Origin: Burkholderia stagnalis
GTDB lineage: Bacteria; Pseudomonadota; Gammaproteobacteria; Burkholderiales; Burkholderiaceae
Reading direction: 5' to 3'
Assembly (NCBI RefSeq): GCF_902830275.1
Contig: NZ_CADESW010000008.1
Span: forward strand, 203,166-267,165
Length of the DNA stretch: 64,000 nt
Shown here: one piece after another, positions 1-8,407 of the stretch
Layout: the number at the start of each line of letters is the position of its first letter
Position numbering within the stretch: position 1 is the first letter of the stretch
Notes under the pieces: model-generated
Databases searched by the model: none
What the model saw: only the letters and a program-made list of their open reading frames with translations
Told to the model about the DNA's origin: nothing
Position numbers and translations under genes: made by a program

Positions 1-722
1 GCGGCCTTCGCCGCATCGAGCTGCACGTTCAGGTTGCCGGTCGCGATCGCGCGCGCGATCCGCGTCGCCTGCGCGGGTTCGCCGCCGAGCGTGCGCGTGA
101 TGCTGCGCAGGATCGCCCACGCGATTGCGGCCAGGCCGGCCGCGATGCCGAGTGCAATCGCGCCCAGCAGCACCGCGAACTTCGAGAACGCGGCATCGAT
201 GTCGTCGTAGAAGAAGCCGGTGCCGATCCACCAGTCCCAGTCCGGGATCGCCACGACACCTTGCAGTTTCGGCTCGGGTTCGCCCTCCGGGGTGCGCTTC
301 ACGAGCACGTCGACGAGCGCGAAATGTGATTGCGCCATCCCGGCGCGATACGCGTCGCGGTCGAGCAGACCATCGGGCGTGTGGTTGCCGTTGGCCTTGG
401 TGCCGATGAACTTCGCGTTCGGGTGCACGAGATTGACGCCGTCGGCCGTCGTGACCCAGTAGTAGCTCCGCGTGTTCGTGTTGAGCCGGGAGAGCGCCTC
501 CTTCGCCTGCTGCTGCGCCTGCTCGCGCGTCAGCGCGCCGCTCGTCTGCAACTCGCGGTACGCGTTGACCAGGTGCTCGGCTTTCGTCAACAGGATGACG
601 ATTTCCTCGCGGCGGCTGTCGATCAGCGCGGAGCGCAACGTATGCAGCGCCGTCGCGGCCAGCAGCACGACGCCCAGCAGCGCCGCCGCGACGAGCAACA
701 GCAGTTTCGTGGAAAGCCTCAT
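1..722 (-). CDS. Methyl-accepting chemotaxis protein, N-terminal part (runs off the left edge)
   Basis: Membrane chemoreceptor that would sense a periplasmic ligand and signal through CheA/CheW. The visible 240 residues read from an ATG at 722 downwards: a hydrophobic helix at about residues 5-27, a periplasmic single-Cache-like sensor domain (about 35-180, with the typical segment GDWDWWIGTG-like 'AIPDWDWWIGTGFFYDDID'), a second membrane helix at about 190-215, and the start of a HAMP linker (RSITRTLGGEPAQATRIARA). The signalling domain lies outside the window, so the call rests on the Cache/HAMP order. It could in principle be a Cache-HAMP diguanylate cyclase or kinase, but the 'TRTLGGEPAQA..IA.A.G.L' HAMP is typical of Burkholderia chemoreceptors. 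It stands alone, divergent from the next gene. Confidence 0.82.
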   Translation of the reverse strand, partial: MRLSTKLLLLVAAALLGVVLLAATALHTLRSALIDSRREEIVILLTKAEHLVNAYRELQTSGALTREQAQQQAKEALSRLNTNTRSYYWVTTADGVNLVHPNAKFIGTKANGNHTPDGLLDRDAYRAGMAQSHFALVDVLVKRTPEGEPEPKLQGVVAIPDWDWWIGTGFFYDDIDAAFSKFAVLLGAIALGIAAGLAAIAWAILRSITRTLGGEPAQATRIARAIATGNLNVQLDAAKA

Positions 723-993
723 GCGCACGCCTCGATGTGTTAACTATCCGGTACGGATAACGACGTTCGAGACGAAGACTTGAGCGGCGGCACACCCGCG
801 TAAACCCGCAATCCTGAACCCGCCGGGGCTTCGGGCGATCATCCATGCCCGTGGTCGAACCGACGATCGCGCAAATTCTTCCCGAGCGGATGTCGATTTC
901 CGGCATCCTGATCCGTCGTAGCGTCGGAACTGCCCGTCGACCGCATGCGCCGTCGGCGGGCACCCGCCCTGCCCCTTTCAAGGAGAAACGAAA

Positions 994-1428
994 ATGCGCG
1001 TGATGGTCATCATCAAGGCGACCAGCGAGTCCGAAGCCGGCCAGATGCCGGATACCGAGCTGCTGACCGCGATGGGCAAGTACAACGAGGAACTGGTGAA
1101 GGCGGGCGTGATGCTCGCCGGCGAAGGGTTGCACCCGAGCTCGCGCGGCAAGCGCGTGCGCTTCGCGGGCGCGAACCGCACCGTGACCGACGGGCCGTTC
1201 GCGGAAACCAAGGAGCTGATCGCCGGCTTCTGGCTGTGGCAGGTGAAATCGATGGACGAGGCGGTCGAATGGGTGAAGCGCTGCCCGAACCCGATGCACG
1301 GCGAATCGGAGATCGAGATCCGGCGCGTGTTCGAACCGGAGGACTTCGGCGCGGAATTCACGCCGGAGCTGCAGGAGCAGGAAGCGCGGCTGCGCGCGGG
1401 CATCGAGGCCGCGCAGAAGAAGCACTGA
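994..1428 (+). CDS. YciI/DGPF-domain protein
   Basis: Small cytoplasmic protein of 144 residues in the YCII-related (DGPF) family, a ferredoxin-like fold often found beside ECF sigma factors; the biochemical role is unknown. The family signature TDGPFAETKE is present at about residues 64-73, followed by the usual GFWLWQV strand and a 'ANPMHG..SEIEIR' type C-terminal core (here CPNPMHGESEIEIRRVFE). A clear ribosome site AAGGAG lies at 979-984 ahead of the ATG. The last 30 residues form a charged helical tail. No sigma factor gene is adjacent, so it appears to be a stand-alone member. Convergent with the next gene. Confidence 0.85.
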   Translation: MRVMVIIKATSESEAGQMPDTELLTAMGKYNEELVKAGVMLAGEGLHPSSRGKRVRFAGANRTVTDGPFAETKELIAGFWLWQVKSMDEAVEWVKRCPNPMHGESEIEIRRVFEPEDFGAEFTPELQEQEARLRAGIEAAQKKH

Positions 1429-1435
1429 CGGCAGC

Positions 1436-1465
1436 GGCGCGGCACGGGCGATGCCCCGCCGCGCC
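1436..1465. terminator. Hairpin between convergent genes
   Basis: An 8-bp GC-only stem (GGCGCGGC at 1436-1443 with GCCGCGCC at 1458-1465) encloses a second 4-bp stem GGGC/GCCC with loop GAT. It sits between two convergent stop codons. There is no T-tract, so intrinsic termination is inferred from position and stability only. Confidence 0.4.
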
Positions 1466-1470
1466 CGCGC

Positions 1471-2163
1471 TCACCCGCTGGCCGCCTTGCCGCCGACGCC
1501 GGCCTGCAGCCCGCGCGGCCACGGCGAGTGCGGCAGCAGCGCGAAGCTCACGTTCACCTGGCCGCCGAGGCTGGAAATCCGCATCGCGCCGGCGCCGCGG
1601 GTGCGGGTCAGGCAGCCGAGGTGGGACGACGCCGTGCCGGCCATGCCGAGCTGGCACGTCCACGCGAGGGTCGCCTCGCGCCGCCCCGCGTCGCTGAAGC
1701 CGATCAACCCGCTCCATTCGCTCGGCCCCGCGCTGAGGCCCGGCACGAATTCGGCATGACGAATCCCCATCGGCTGCCAGCGGCAGCGGCCCGGCTCGTA
1801 GCGGTCGAGAAAGAAGCGGATTTCGAAATGCGTCTGGCCGGCCGGCAGGCGGACGTTGTCGGTGATGAGCTGCGGCACGTCCGGTGCGCCGGTCACCCGC
1901 CCGAGCAAGGTCTGGGACCGGCAGCGCGGCTCGGTGGACGCGAAGTCGATGCCGAGCCACAGCTCGACTTTCGGATCCTTGCTGCCCTGGATGACGAGCA
2001 CGCGTTGCGGATCGTCCGTCTCCATCGGGCGATCCGACAGCGCGTTGTGCTGTGCCTCGACATGCGCGTCGAAGCGCAGCGGCGGCTCGTCGGCGGACGC
2101 CCGGCCGGGGCCTGCGGCGAACCACCCGATGAGCACGAGCACGAGATGAGCGCGCGGTGACAT
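1471..2163 (-). CDS. Secreted protein of unknown function
   Basis: A 230-residue protein starting at the ATG at 2163, chosen because GGGGGAG lies just upstream and a signal peptide follows at once (MSPRAHLVLVLIGWFAAGP, cleavage probably after GRASA). An in-frame ATG at 2175 gives a four-residue longer form. The mature part has four to five cysteines (for example in EPRCRSQ, GRCRWQ, TCQLG, GCLTR), consistent with disulfides in the periplasm, and looks beta-rich. I do not recognise a family. It is convergent with the YciI gene and lies downstream of, and on the same strand as, metR, but separated by about 180 bases. Confidence 0.6.
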   Translation of the reverse strand: MSPRAHLVLVLIGWFAAGPGRASADEPPLRFDAHVEAQHNALSDRPMETDDPQRVLVIQGSKDPKVELWLGIDFASTEPRCRSQTLLGRVTGAPDVPQLITDNVRLPAGQTHFEIRFFLDRYEPGRCRWQPMGIRHAEFVPGLSAGPSEWSGLIGFSDAGRREATLAWTCQLGMAGTASSHLGCLTRTRGAGAMRISSLGGQVNVSFALLPHSPWPRGLQAGVGGKAASG

Positions 2164-2341
2164 GGCTCCCCCCATTTGGCGGTGCTTCCCCCGACCGGCG
2201 TCGTGTGTTGTCCCGGAGCCGCCCGACGCGCACGCCGCGCAGGCGTCGGCCCGGCTTGTGTCGCCGATGATCCATTGTGAGCGGCGGCCGGCGGCGCCGT
2301 AAAGCTGGGACGAACCCCTGAGCGGACGCGCGCCGCCTGCG

Positions 2342-3250
2342 CTATCGGCGCATTTTCGGCGCGAGCTGCGTCGACTCGCGCGCAAGTGCGACGAACGCCG
2401 CCAGATAGTCGATCGCGCCATCCGCTTCCCGCGTGCCCAGGAAGATCTGCTTCGCGATCCCGTCGCGGCCGAGCTTGACGGGCGTTACCGGGATCCGGTC
2501 CGCGTATTCGTCGGCGAGCCATCGCGGCAGCGCGGCCACGCCGCGCCCGCTCGCCACCATCTGCAGCATGATGTCGGTCGTCTCGATCACCTTGTGGCGC
2601 TTCGGCACGACCCCGGCCGGCGTCAGGAACTGGTTGTAGATGTCGAGACGGTCGGTCTCGACCGGGTAGGTGATCAGGATCTCGTCGGTGAGCTGCGCGG
2701 GCTCGACGTGCGTGACGCCCGCCAGCCGATGCGTTTCGGCGACCACCAGCACCTGCTCGTAGTCGAACACCGGATCGAAGCGCAGCCCGGGGCGGTTCAG
2801 CGGATCGGGGGTGACGAGCACGTCGATGTCGTAGCCGAACAGCGCGCCGATGCCGCCGAACTGGAACCGCTGCTTCACGTCCACGTCGACGTCCGGCCAT
2901 TGGGCCAGATACGGCGACACCACCTTCAGCAGCCACTGGTAGCACGGGTGGCACTCCATGCCGATGCGCAGCGTGCCGCGCTCGCCGTCGGCGTATTGCT
3001 TCATGCGCGCCTCGGCATGTTCGAACTGGGGCAGCAGCCGGTTCGCCAGCGCCAGCAGGTATTGCCCCGCCTGCGTGAGCCGCAGGCTGCGCCCTTCCCG
3101 ATCCCAGATCGGCGTGCCGAGCTGCTGCTCGATCTTCTTGACGGTATGGCTGAGCGCCGACTGCGTCAGGTACAGCGCGCCCGCCGCCGCCGTCAGCGAG
3201 CCCTGCCGCTCGACCTCGCGAATGATGACCAGATGGATCCGTTCCAGCAT
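2342..3250 (-). CDS. metR: LysR-family methionine regulator MetR
   Basis: Transcription activator of homocysteine methylation genes; homocysteine is the usual co-inducer. From the ATG at 3250 the protein has 302 residues: an N-terminal LysR helix-turn-helix (about 15-60, with TQSALSHTVKKIEQQLG) and a substrate-binding domain that carries MetR-typical stretches MECHPCYQWL, FDYEQVLVV and YPVETDRLDIYNQFL. A longer frame to 3310 exists but would start inside the operator region, and the family starts at the point chosen here. It is divergent from metE, the classical metR-metE arrangement, which supports the assignment strongly. Confidence 0.88.
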   Translation of the reverse strand: MLERIHLVIIREVERQGSLTAAAGALYLTQSALSHTVKKIEQQLGTPIWDREGRSLRLTQAGQYLLALANRLLPQFEHAEARMKQYADGERGTLRIGMECHPCYQWLLKVVSPYLAQWPDVDVDVKQRFQFGGIGALFGYDIDVLVTPDPLNRPGLRFDPVFDYEQVLVVAETHRLAGVTHVEPAQLTDEILITYPVETDRLDIYNQFLTPAGVVPKRHKVIETTDIMLQMVASGRGVAALPRWLADEYADRIPVTPVKLGRDGIAKQIFLGTREADGAIDYLAAFVALARESTQLAPKMRR

Positions 3251-3270
3251 GTCGGTGACTCGCTTACCTC

Positions 3271-3324
3271 GTTCATGAAAAAATCTAATCGATGAATGAA
3301 ATAATGCCATTTTATTTCATGAAC
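3271..3324. promoter_or_regulatory. Candidate MetR operator in the metR-metE intergenic region
   Basis: The AT-rich gap between metR and metE holds two inverted repeats. GTTCATGAAA (3271-3280) is the reverse complement of TTTCATGAAC (3315-3324). Inside it, TGAAATAA (3297-3304) pairs with TTATTTCA (3312-3319) around a 7-base centre. MetR of enterics recognises TGAA-N5-TTCA-type half-sites; the half-sites fit, the spacing is wider. The assignment to MetR is inference from position. Confidence 0.5.
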
Positions 3325-3391
3325 CGGAAATCCTATCATCGCTGCCATCCCTTTCAACCACCGCTTTCAATCCACCGGAACGGCAGCCCAT

Positions 3392-5686
3392 ATGGTCAGC
3401 ACACACAATCTCGGCTTCCCGCGCATCGGCGCCCAACGCGAACTGAAGTTCGCGCTCGAACGCTACTGGAAGGGCCAATCGTCGCGCGACGAACTCACGG
3501 CAGCGGGCGCGCAGCTGCGCCGGCGCCACTGGGCGCACCAGCAAGGGCTCGACCTCGCGCCGGTCGGCGACTTCGCGTTCTACGACCAGGTGCTCGACAT
3601 GAGCTTCACGCTCGGCAACCTGCCGCAACGCGTGCAGGGCTTTCACGGCGACCCGCTCGACAACTATTTCCGCGTCGCGCGCGGCCGCTCGGCGCAGTCG
3701 GGCGACGCGCACGACGCGTGCTGCGGCGGCGTGGCCGCGGGCGAGATGACGAAGTGGTTCGACACGAACTATCACTACATCGTCCCCGAGTTCACCGCGG
3801 ACACGAACTTCACGCTCGACCCGTCGCGGCTCCTCCAGCAGCTCGGCGAAGCCCACGCGCAGGGCGTGAAGGCCAAGCCGGTGATCATCGGCCCGGTCAC
3901 GTACCTGTGGCTCGGCAAGGCGAAGGACGATTCGTCGCGCCTCGCGCTGCTGCCGAAGCTGCTGCCGGTGTACGGCGCGCTGCTGGACACGCTGACCGCG
4001 CAGGGCGTCGAGTGGGTCCAGATCGACGAGCCGGCGCTCGTCACCGAGCTCGACGACGAATGGCGGCAGGCGTTCCGCACCGCGTACGAATCGCTCGAAA
4101 CGCGGCGCATCAAGCTGCTGCTCGCCACCTACTTCGGCCCGCTGCGCGAGAATCTCGCGCTCGCGTGCTCGCTGGCGGTCGACGGCCTGCACGTCGACGC
4201 GATCCAGGCACGCGACGAAGCCGCGACGCTGGCGCGCGAGCTGCCGGCCGAACGCGTGCTGTCGGTCGGCGCGATCAACGGCCGCAACATCTGGAAAACC
4301 GACCTGGCCGCGACGCTCGACTGGCTCGAGCCGCTCGCGCAGCAGCTCGGCGAGCGCCTGTGGCTCGCGCCGTCGTGCTCGCTGCTGCACGTGCCGGTCG
4401 ACCTGTCGAGCGAGCAGCAGCTCGATCCGGAGATCCGTTCGTGGCTCGCGTTCGCGCTGCAGAAGCTCGACGAACTGAAGGTGCTCGCATCCGCGCTGAA
4501 TCGCGGCCGCGCGTCGGTCGCGGCGGAGCTGGCCGACAACGCGGCCGCGATCGCGAGCCGGCGCGCGTCGCCGCGCGTGCACAACCCAGCCGTCAAGGCT
4601 GCGGTCGAACGCATCACCACCGCGCTCGGCCGCCGGCAGAGCCCGTATGGCGTGCGCGCGCCGAAGCAGGCCGCACGGCTGAAGCTGCCCGCGTTCCCGA
4701 CCACCACGATCGGCTCGTTCCCGCAGACCGCCGAGATTCGCCAGGCGCGCAGCCGGTTCAAGGCCGGCGCGCTGGACGCGGCCGGCTACAAGGCCGCGAT
4801 GCAGGCGGAAATCGCGCGCAGCGTGCGCGAGCAGGAAGCGCTGAAGCTCGACGTGCTGGTGCACGGCGAGGCCGAGCGCAACGACATGGTCGAGTATTTC
4901 GGCGAGCAGCTCGACGGCTATGCGTTCACGCAGTTCGGCTGGGTGCAGTCGTACGGTTCGCGCTGCGTGAAGCCGCCGCTGCTGTTCGGCGACATCAGCC
5001 GCCCGAAGGCGATGACCGTCGAGTGGATCACGTATGCGCAGTCGCTCACGACGAAGCCGATGAAGGGCATGCTGACCGGCCCGGTGACGATCCTGAACTG
5101 GTCGTTCGTGCGTGACGACCAGCCGCGTTCGGTGTCGTGCCATCAGCTCGCGCTCGCGATCCGCGACGAGGTGCTCGACCTCGAGCAAGCCGGCGTGCGC
5201 GTGATCCAGATCGACGAAGCGGCGCTGCGCGAGGGCCTGCCGCTGCGCCGCGCGCAGTGGAACGACTACCTGCAATGGGCGGTGGAGTCGTTCCGCATCG
5301 CCGCGAACGGTGTGCGCGACGACACGCAGATTCACACGCACATGTGCTATTCGGAGTTCAACGACATCATCGCGTCGATCGCCGACATGGATGCCGACGT
5401 GATCACGATCGAGACGTCGCGCTCGGATATGGAACTGCTCGATGCGTTCGACGATTTCAAGTATCCGAACGAGATCGGGCCGGGCGTGTACGACATTCAC
5501 TCGCCGAACATCCCGAGCCAGGCGCACATCGTCGCGCTGATGAAGAAGGCGGCCGAGCGCATTCCGGCGGAGCGCCTGTGGGTGAACCCCGATTGCGGCC
5601 TGAAGACGCGGCAGTGGGCGGAAGTGGTGCCGGCGCTGACGAACATGGTCGCCGCTGCCGGCGCGCTGCGCAGCGAGTTGCGGTAA
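3392..5686 (+). CDS. metE: Cobalamin-independent methionine synthase MetE
   Basis: 5-methyltetrahydropteroyltriglutamate-homocysteine methyltransferase, the last step of methionine synthesis, cytosolic, zinc-dependent. The protein has 764 residues, the usual length. The N-terminal barrel begins [20 protein letters not shown] and the catalytic C-terminal barrel starts at about residue 430 ([14 protein letters not shown]). The zinc ligands are visible: HTHMCYSEF (about 648-656), the Glu in the following strand, and the Cys of NPDCGLKTR near 733. It is divergent from metR and has its own promoter region with palindromic half-sites, so MetR control is expected. No following gene is close enough (about 110 bases) to require co-transcription. 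Confidence 0.97.
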   Translation: MVSTHNLGFPRIGAQRELKFALERYWKGQSSRDELTAAGAQLRRRHWAHQQGLDLAPVGDFAFYDQVLDMSFTLGNLPQRVQGFHGDPLDNYFRVARGRSAQSGDAHDACCGGVAAGEMTKWFDTNYHYIVPEFTADTNFTLDPSRLLQQLGEAHAQGVKAKPVIIGPVTYLWLGKAKDDSSRLALLPKLLPVYGALLDTLTAQGVEWVQIDEPALVTELDDEWRQAFRTAYESLETRRIKLLLATYFGPLRENLALACSLAVDGLHVDAIQARDEAATLARELPAERVLSVGAINGRNIWKTDLAATLDWLEPLAQQLGERLWLAPSCSLLHVPVDLSSEQQLDPEIRSWLAFALQKLDELKVLASALNRGRASVAAELADNAAAIASRRASPRVHNPAVKAAVERITTALGRRQSPYGVRAPKQAARLKLPAFPTTTIGSFPQTAEIRQARSRFKAGALDAAGYKAAMQAEIARSVREQEALKLDVLVHGEAERNDMVEYFGEQLDGYAFTQFGWVQSYGSRCVKPPLLFGDISRPKAMTVEWITYAQSLTTKPMKGMLTGPVTILNWSFVRDDQPRSVSCHQLALAIRDEVLDLEQAGVRVIQIDEAALREGLPLRRAQWNDYLQWAVESFRIAANGVRDDTQIHTHMCYSEFNDIIASIADMDADVITIETSRSDMELLDAFDDFKYPNEIGPGVYDIHSPNIPSQAHIVALMKKAAERIPAERLWVNPDCGLKTRQWAEVVPALTNMVAAAGALRSELR

Positions 5687-5795
5687 CGTGCCGCGAGCGC
5701 CCCGCCATTCGGCGAGGGCGCGCCCGATCCGGTGAATTGACGTAGCCCCTTTCATAACGTATCGTTTTGCGACGTTACAAAGGAAGCTACCTGCC

Positions 5796-6617
5796 ATGCA
5801 TTCCCGTTTCGACCGTTTCCGCGCGACGCCGCTCGGCGCGCAGCTCGAAGCCCTGATCGGGCTGCCCGAACGCTATGCCGAATTCGCGGCGCTGTCGCGC
5901 GTCGGCGTGGCGGCGATCGGCGCGGTCCAGGACGAGATCGCGCAAAAATTCCCCGAGATCGAGGCCGACACGACCGCGCGCCAGTTCTGCGGCGCGCTGG
6001 TCGCCGACGTGATGCGCCGCCGCGGCCACGACGTCGTGCAGGCGCGCGGCCGCCTCGGCGGCGCGCTGTTCAGCTATGGCGCCGTGTTCAGCCCATATCC
6101 TCAACTGCTGCCATTTACCGACATCGTCGGCGAACTCGCGCGCATGCCCGCTGCTTTCGCCGCGTTCGCCGCGCGCGTGCCCGCGGCGCTGCGGGCGCGG
6201 CGCCCGGCCGGCACGGGCTTTTCGCTGGTCGAACACGCGTGCCACCTGCGCGACCTCGACGCGGTGTTCGCCGCGCGCATCGATGCGGTGCGCACGGCCG
6301 ACCTGCCGGTGATCGCGTCGGTCGACGGCACCGCGCTCGCCGAGCAGCGCGACTATCTGCATCAGGATTTCGACGCTGCACTCGACGCGTTCCGCGCGGC
6401 GCGGCGCGGGCTGTGCGCGACGCTCGCCACGCTGACACTCGCCGAGCTGACGCGCTGCGGCCTGCGCGACGGCATCCGCCGCATGTCGCTCGACGAACTG
6501 GTGCGCGAGCTGCTCGATCACGACCGCACCCATTGCCTCGAACTCGACGAACTGCTCGCCGAACTCGGCCTGCCGCCCGCCACCGACACCACCCACCCCA
6601 CCCCGCCCGCCGCATGA
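5796..6617 (+). CDS. DinB-like (DinB_2/DUF664-type) protein
   Basis: A 273-residue protein. The C-terminal half (about 140-265) looks like the DinB/YfiT four-helix metal-binding fold: a first His pair in FSLVEHACHLRDLD and a third in LLDHDRTHCLELDELL, the usual three-His metal site arrangement. The N-terminal 100 residues are helical and not recognised. Members of this superfamily include thiol-dependent transferases, but no substrate can be read from the sequence. AAGGAAG at about 5780 gives a good ribosome site for the ATG. Its stop overlaps the ATG of the next frame (ATGA), implying translational coupling with the broken hydrolase. Confidence 0.62.
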   Translation: MHSRFDRFRATPLGAQLEALIGLPERYAEFAALSRVGVAAIGAVQDEIAQKFPEIEADTTARQFCGALVADVMRRRGHDVVQARGRLGGALFSYGAVFSPYPQLLPFTDIVGELARMPAAFAAFAARVPAALRARRPAGTGFSLVEHACHLRDLDAVFAARIDAVRTADLPVIASVDGTALAEQRDYLHQDFDAALDAFRAARRGLCATLATLTLAELTRCGLRDGIRRMSLDELVRELLDHDRTHCLELDELLAELGLPPATDTTHPTPPAA

Positions 6618-6856
6618 ACTTGCCCACGCCCGTCGTCTTCATCCACGGCTTCATCGGCACCTTCGACGTGCCCGGCTGGCACGGCCCGCATCTCGCACCC
6701 GACCTGCTCGGCTACGGCGCGCACCGCGCGGCGCCGCCCGACGGCATCACGCTCGCGGCGCAGGTCGAGCAGGTGCGGCAAGCAATCGATGCGCACTTCG
6801 GCGGCGTGCCCGTCGACGTGCCCCGCCTGAACGGGCGCGTCGCGCCGCCCGGCTGA
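6614..6856 (+). pseudogene. Truncated alpha/beta hydrolase (N-terminal 80 residues only)
   Basis: The frame opens with a typical alpha/beta-hydrolase start, PVVFIHGFIGTFDVPGWHG, and continues to about the strand before the nucleophile elbow (IDAHFGGVPVDV), where the family would next have GHSxGG. Instead it ends in PRLNGRVAPPG and a stop. The lid, catalytic Ser, Asp and His are all missing, so it cannot be an active hydrolase. The ATGA overlap with the upstream gene is kept, which suggests that a two-gene operon existed before a deletion of the 3' two-thirds. Confidence 0.7.
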
Positions 6857-6957
6857 CAAACCGTATGCGTCGCCGAAATTTGGCTGAAAGGCGCGGTTGT
6901 TAGAGTCATCCCGCATAGGGTTTCCGAGGAGGCCTGCCCTTCAGGCGGACACGACGA

Positions 6958-7869
6958 ATGCGACGATCCCTGAACCTTGCGCGCGCGCTGCCGCTGTTGC
7001 TGCTGCTTGCGCTCGCGCGCCCCGCGTGGGCATTCCAGACACGGGTGGTCACGATTCCCAGCGCGACGATGCAACAATCGTTCGCGGCGACCGTCGTGCT
7101 GCCCGATGCGTACGTGCGCGGCAACCGTGGCGGCAACGCCGCCGAACGCTTCCCCGCCGTGTACGTTCTGCACGGCTCCGGCGGCGACCATACCGACTGG
7201 ACCGCCAACACGCGCATCGGCGAGCTGGCCGACCGCTACCACGTGATCCTCGTGATGCCCGACGGCGGCCGCGAAAGCTGGTACCTCGACAGCCCGTTCG
7301 AAACGGGCAGCCGCTACGAGACCTTCGTCGGCAAGGAGGTCGTGTCGTACGTCGACGCGCATTTCCGCACCATCGCAACGAAACGCGCGCGCGCGATCAC
7401 CGGGCTCAGCATGGGCGGCTTCGGCGCGCTGCGCATCGCGCTCGACCGGCCGGACGCGTTCGGCGCGGCCGGCAGCATCAGCGGCGCGGTCGACCCGCGC
7501 GCATGCGACGACGAGCCGCGCATCGATCACGTATTCGGCGACCGCACGCGCCATCCGTCGTTCTGGAACCGCAGCGCGATCGTGGAGAGCGCCCTCACGT
7601 TCGCGTATGCGCAGATGGACCTGACGATCGATTGCGGGACCGACGACACGCTGGTCGGCTCGAACCGCACGCTGCACGAACGGCTCGTCGCGCTCGGCGT
7701 GCCGCACGACTACGCGGAGCGGCCCGGCGGCCACACGTGGGACTACTGGGCGAACGCGATCCGCTATCAGGTGCTGTTCTTCGCGTCGTCGTTCCAGCGC
7801 AGCGGCTACGCGTTCCACCCGCGCACCGACGTCGCGGGCCGCGCGGGCGCAGCGCCACGCGCAGGCTGA
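6958..7869 (+). CDS. Secreted esterase, FrmB/esterase D-like
   Basis: A 303-residue serine esterase with a signal peptide (hydrophobic LPLLLLLALARPAWA, cleavage after AWA, residues 1-22). The domain matches the esterase D/S-formylglutathione hydrolase/mycolyltransferase-like group: VYVLHGSGGDHTDWT, the nucleophile elbow ITGLSMGGFGALRIAL (Ser at about 145) and the catalytic His near GGHTWDYW (about 263). The Asp is probably in DCGTDDTLV. Being exported, it is unlikely to be the cytosolic formaldehyde enzyme; a periplasmic or extracellular acyl-ester substrate is more likely. It stands alone between a broken hydrolase and a short direct repeat. Confidence 0.8.
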   Translation: MRRSLNLARALPLLLLLALARPAWAFQTRVVTIPSATMQQSFAATVVLPDAYVRGNRGGNAAERFPAVYVLHGSGGDHTDWTANTRIGELADRYHVILVMPDGGRESWYLDSPFETGSRYETFVGKEVVSYVDAHFRTIATKRARAITGLSMGGFGALRIALDRPDAFGAAGSISGAVDPRACDDEPRIDHVFGDRTRHPSFWNRSAIVESALTFAYAQMDLTIDCGTDDTLVGSNRTLHERLVALGVPHDYAERPGGHTWDYWANAIRYQVLFFASSFQRSGYAFHPRTDVAGRAGAAPRAG

Positions 7870-7885
7870 CGCCCCCTGCCGCGAA

Positions 7886-7943
7886 TCGCGCGGCACGGTG
7901 TCGGCCGCGTTCGCGCGGCACGGTGTCGGCCGCGTTCGCGCGG
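7886..7943. repeat. 25-bp tandem repeat, 2.3 copies
   Basis: A 25-base unit beginning TCGCGCGGCACGGTGTCGGC occurs at 7886-7910 and again, perfectly, at 7911-7935, with a third partial start at 7936-7943. It lies just after the esterase stop. No coding role is visible; it looks like a replication-slippage duplication. Confidence 0.85.
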
Positions 7944-7985
7944 GCGCTGGCGCCGCCGTCGGCAAGCCGGATAAGAAGGGGGGAA

Positions 7986-8216
7986 TCAGTTGCGCCGGCG
8001 GGAATCCGCGTTCACCACGCGGTCGAACACTTCCTGCGCACGCGCCAGCTCGTCGAGCGCGCGATCGAGCCGGGACATCGCCATCGCGTATTCGGCCGGC
8101 GACGCCTCGTCGTCGGCTTCGCCGCGCACGGCGCGAAACGCCTCGTCGACGTTGCGCGTCGCTTCGACGAAGCGTTGCGCGGCCTCGGCCTCTCGCGAAC
8201 AGATGTGGGTGGACAT
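7986..8216 (-). CDS. Small hypothetical helical protein
   Basis: A 76-residue protein, acidic and helical (MSTHICSREAEAAQRFVEAT, then EVFDRVV near the end). The ATG at 8216 is preferred to a GTG at 8222 because GGGAG sits eight bases upstream of it. I recognise no family. Good codon bias and the ribosome site are the reasons for listing it. It is the first gene of a minus-strand stretch with nothing closely linked. Confidence 0.5.
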   Translation of the reverse strand: MSTHICSREAEAAQRFVEATRNVDEAFRAVRGEADDEASPAEYAMAMSRLDRALDELARAQEVFDRVVNADSRRRN

Positions 8217-8407
8217 CGACACTTCTCCCTCAGGTTGCCGTATGAAGCAAGCCGGCGCCCAGTGTGCGCGGTGCGCACGGCGACGGGATGACCAACTGCG
8301 AACTGCCTGTCAATGCATCGGCCGTCGCGCTGCGCGCTTCGCGCCGATTTTCCCCCTCCGCTCGCCGATCCGCCACGACGAGATTGCAACAATGCCTTGC
8401 GCGCCGC

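Noticed and set aside
5697..5721. GC hairpin after metE as a terminator
   Set aside because: Stem is interrupted and no T-tract follows; not strong enough to list.
3317..5797. An 826-codon minus-strand frame opposite metE
   Set aside because: Shadow of metE; His/Arg-rich translation without motifs.
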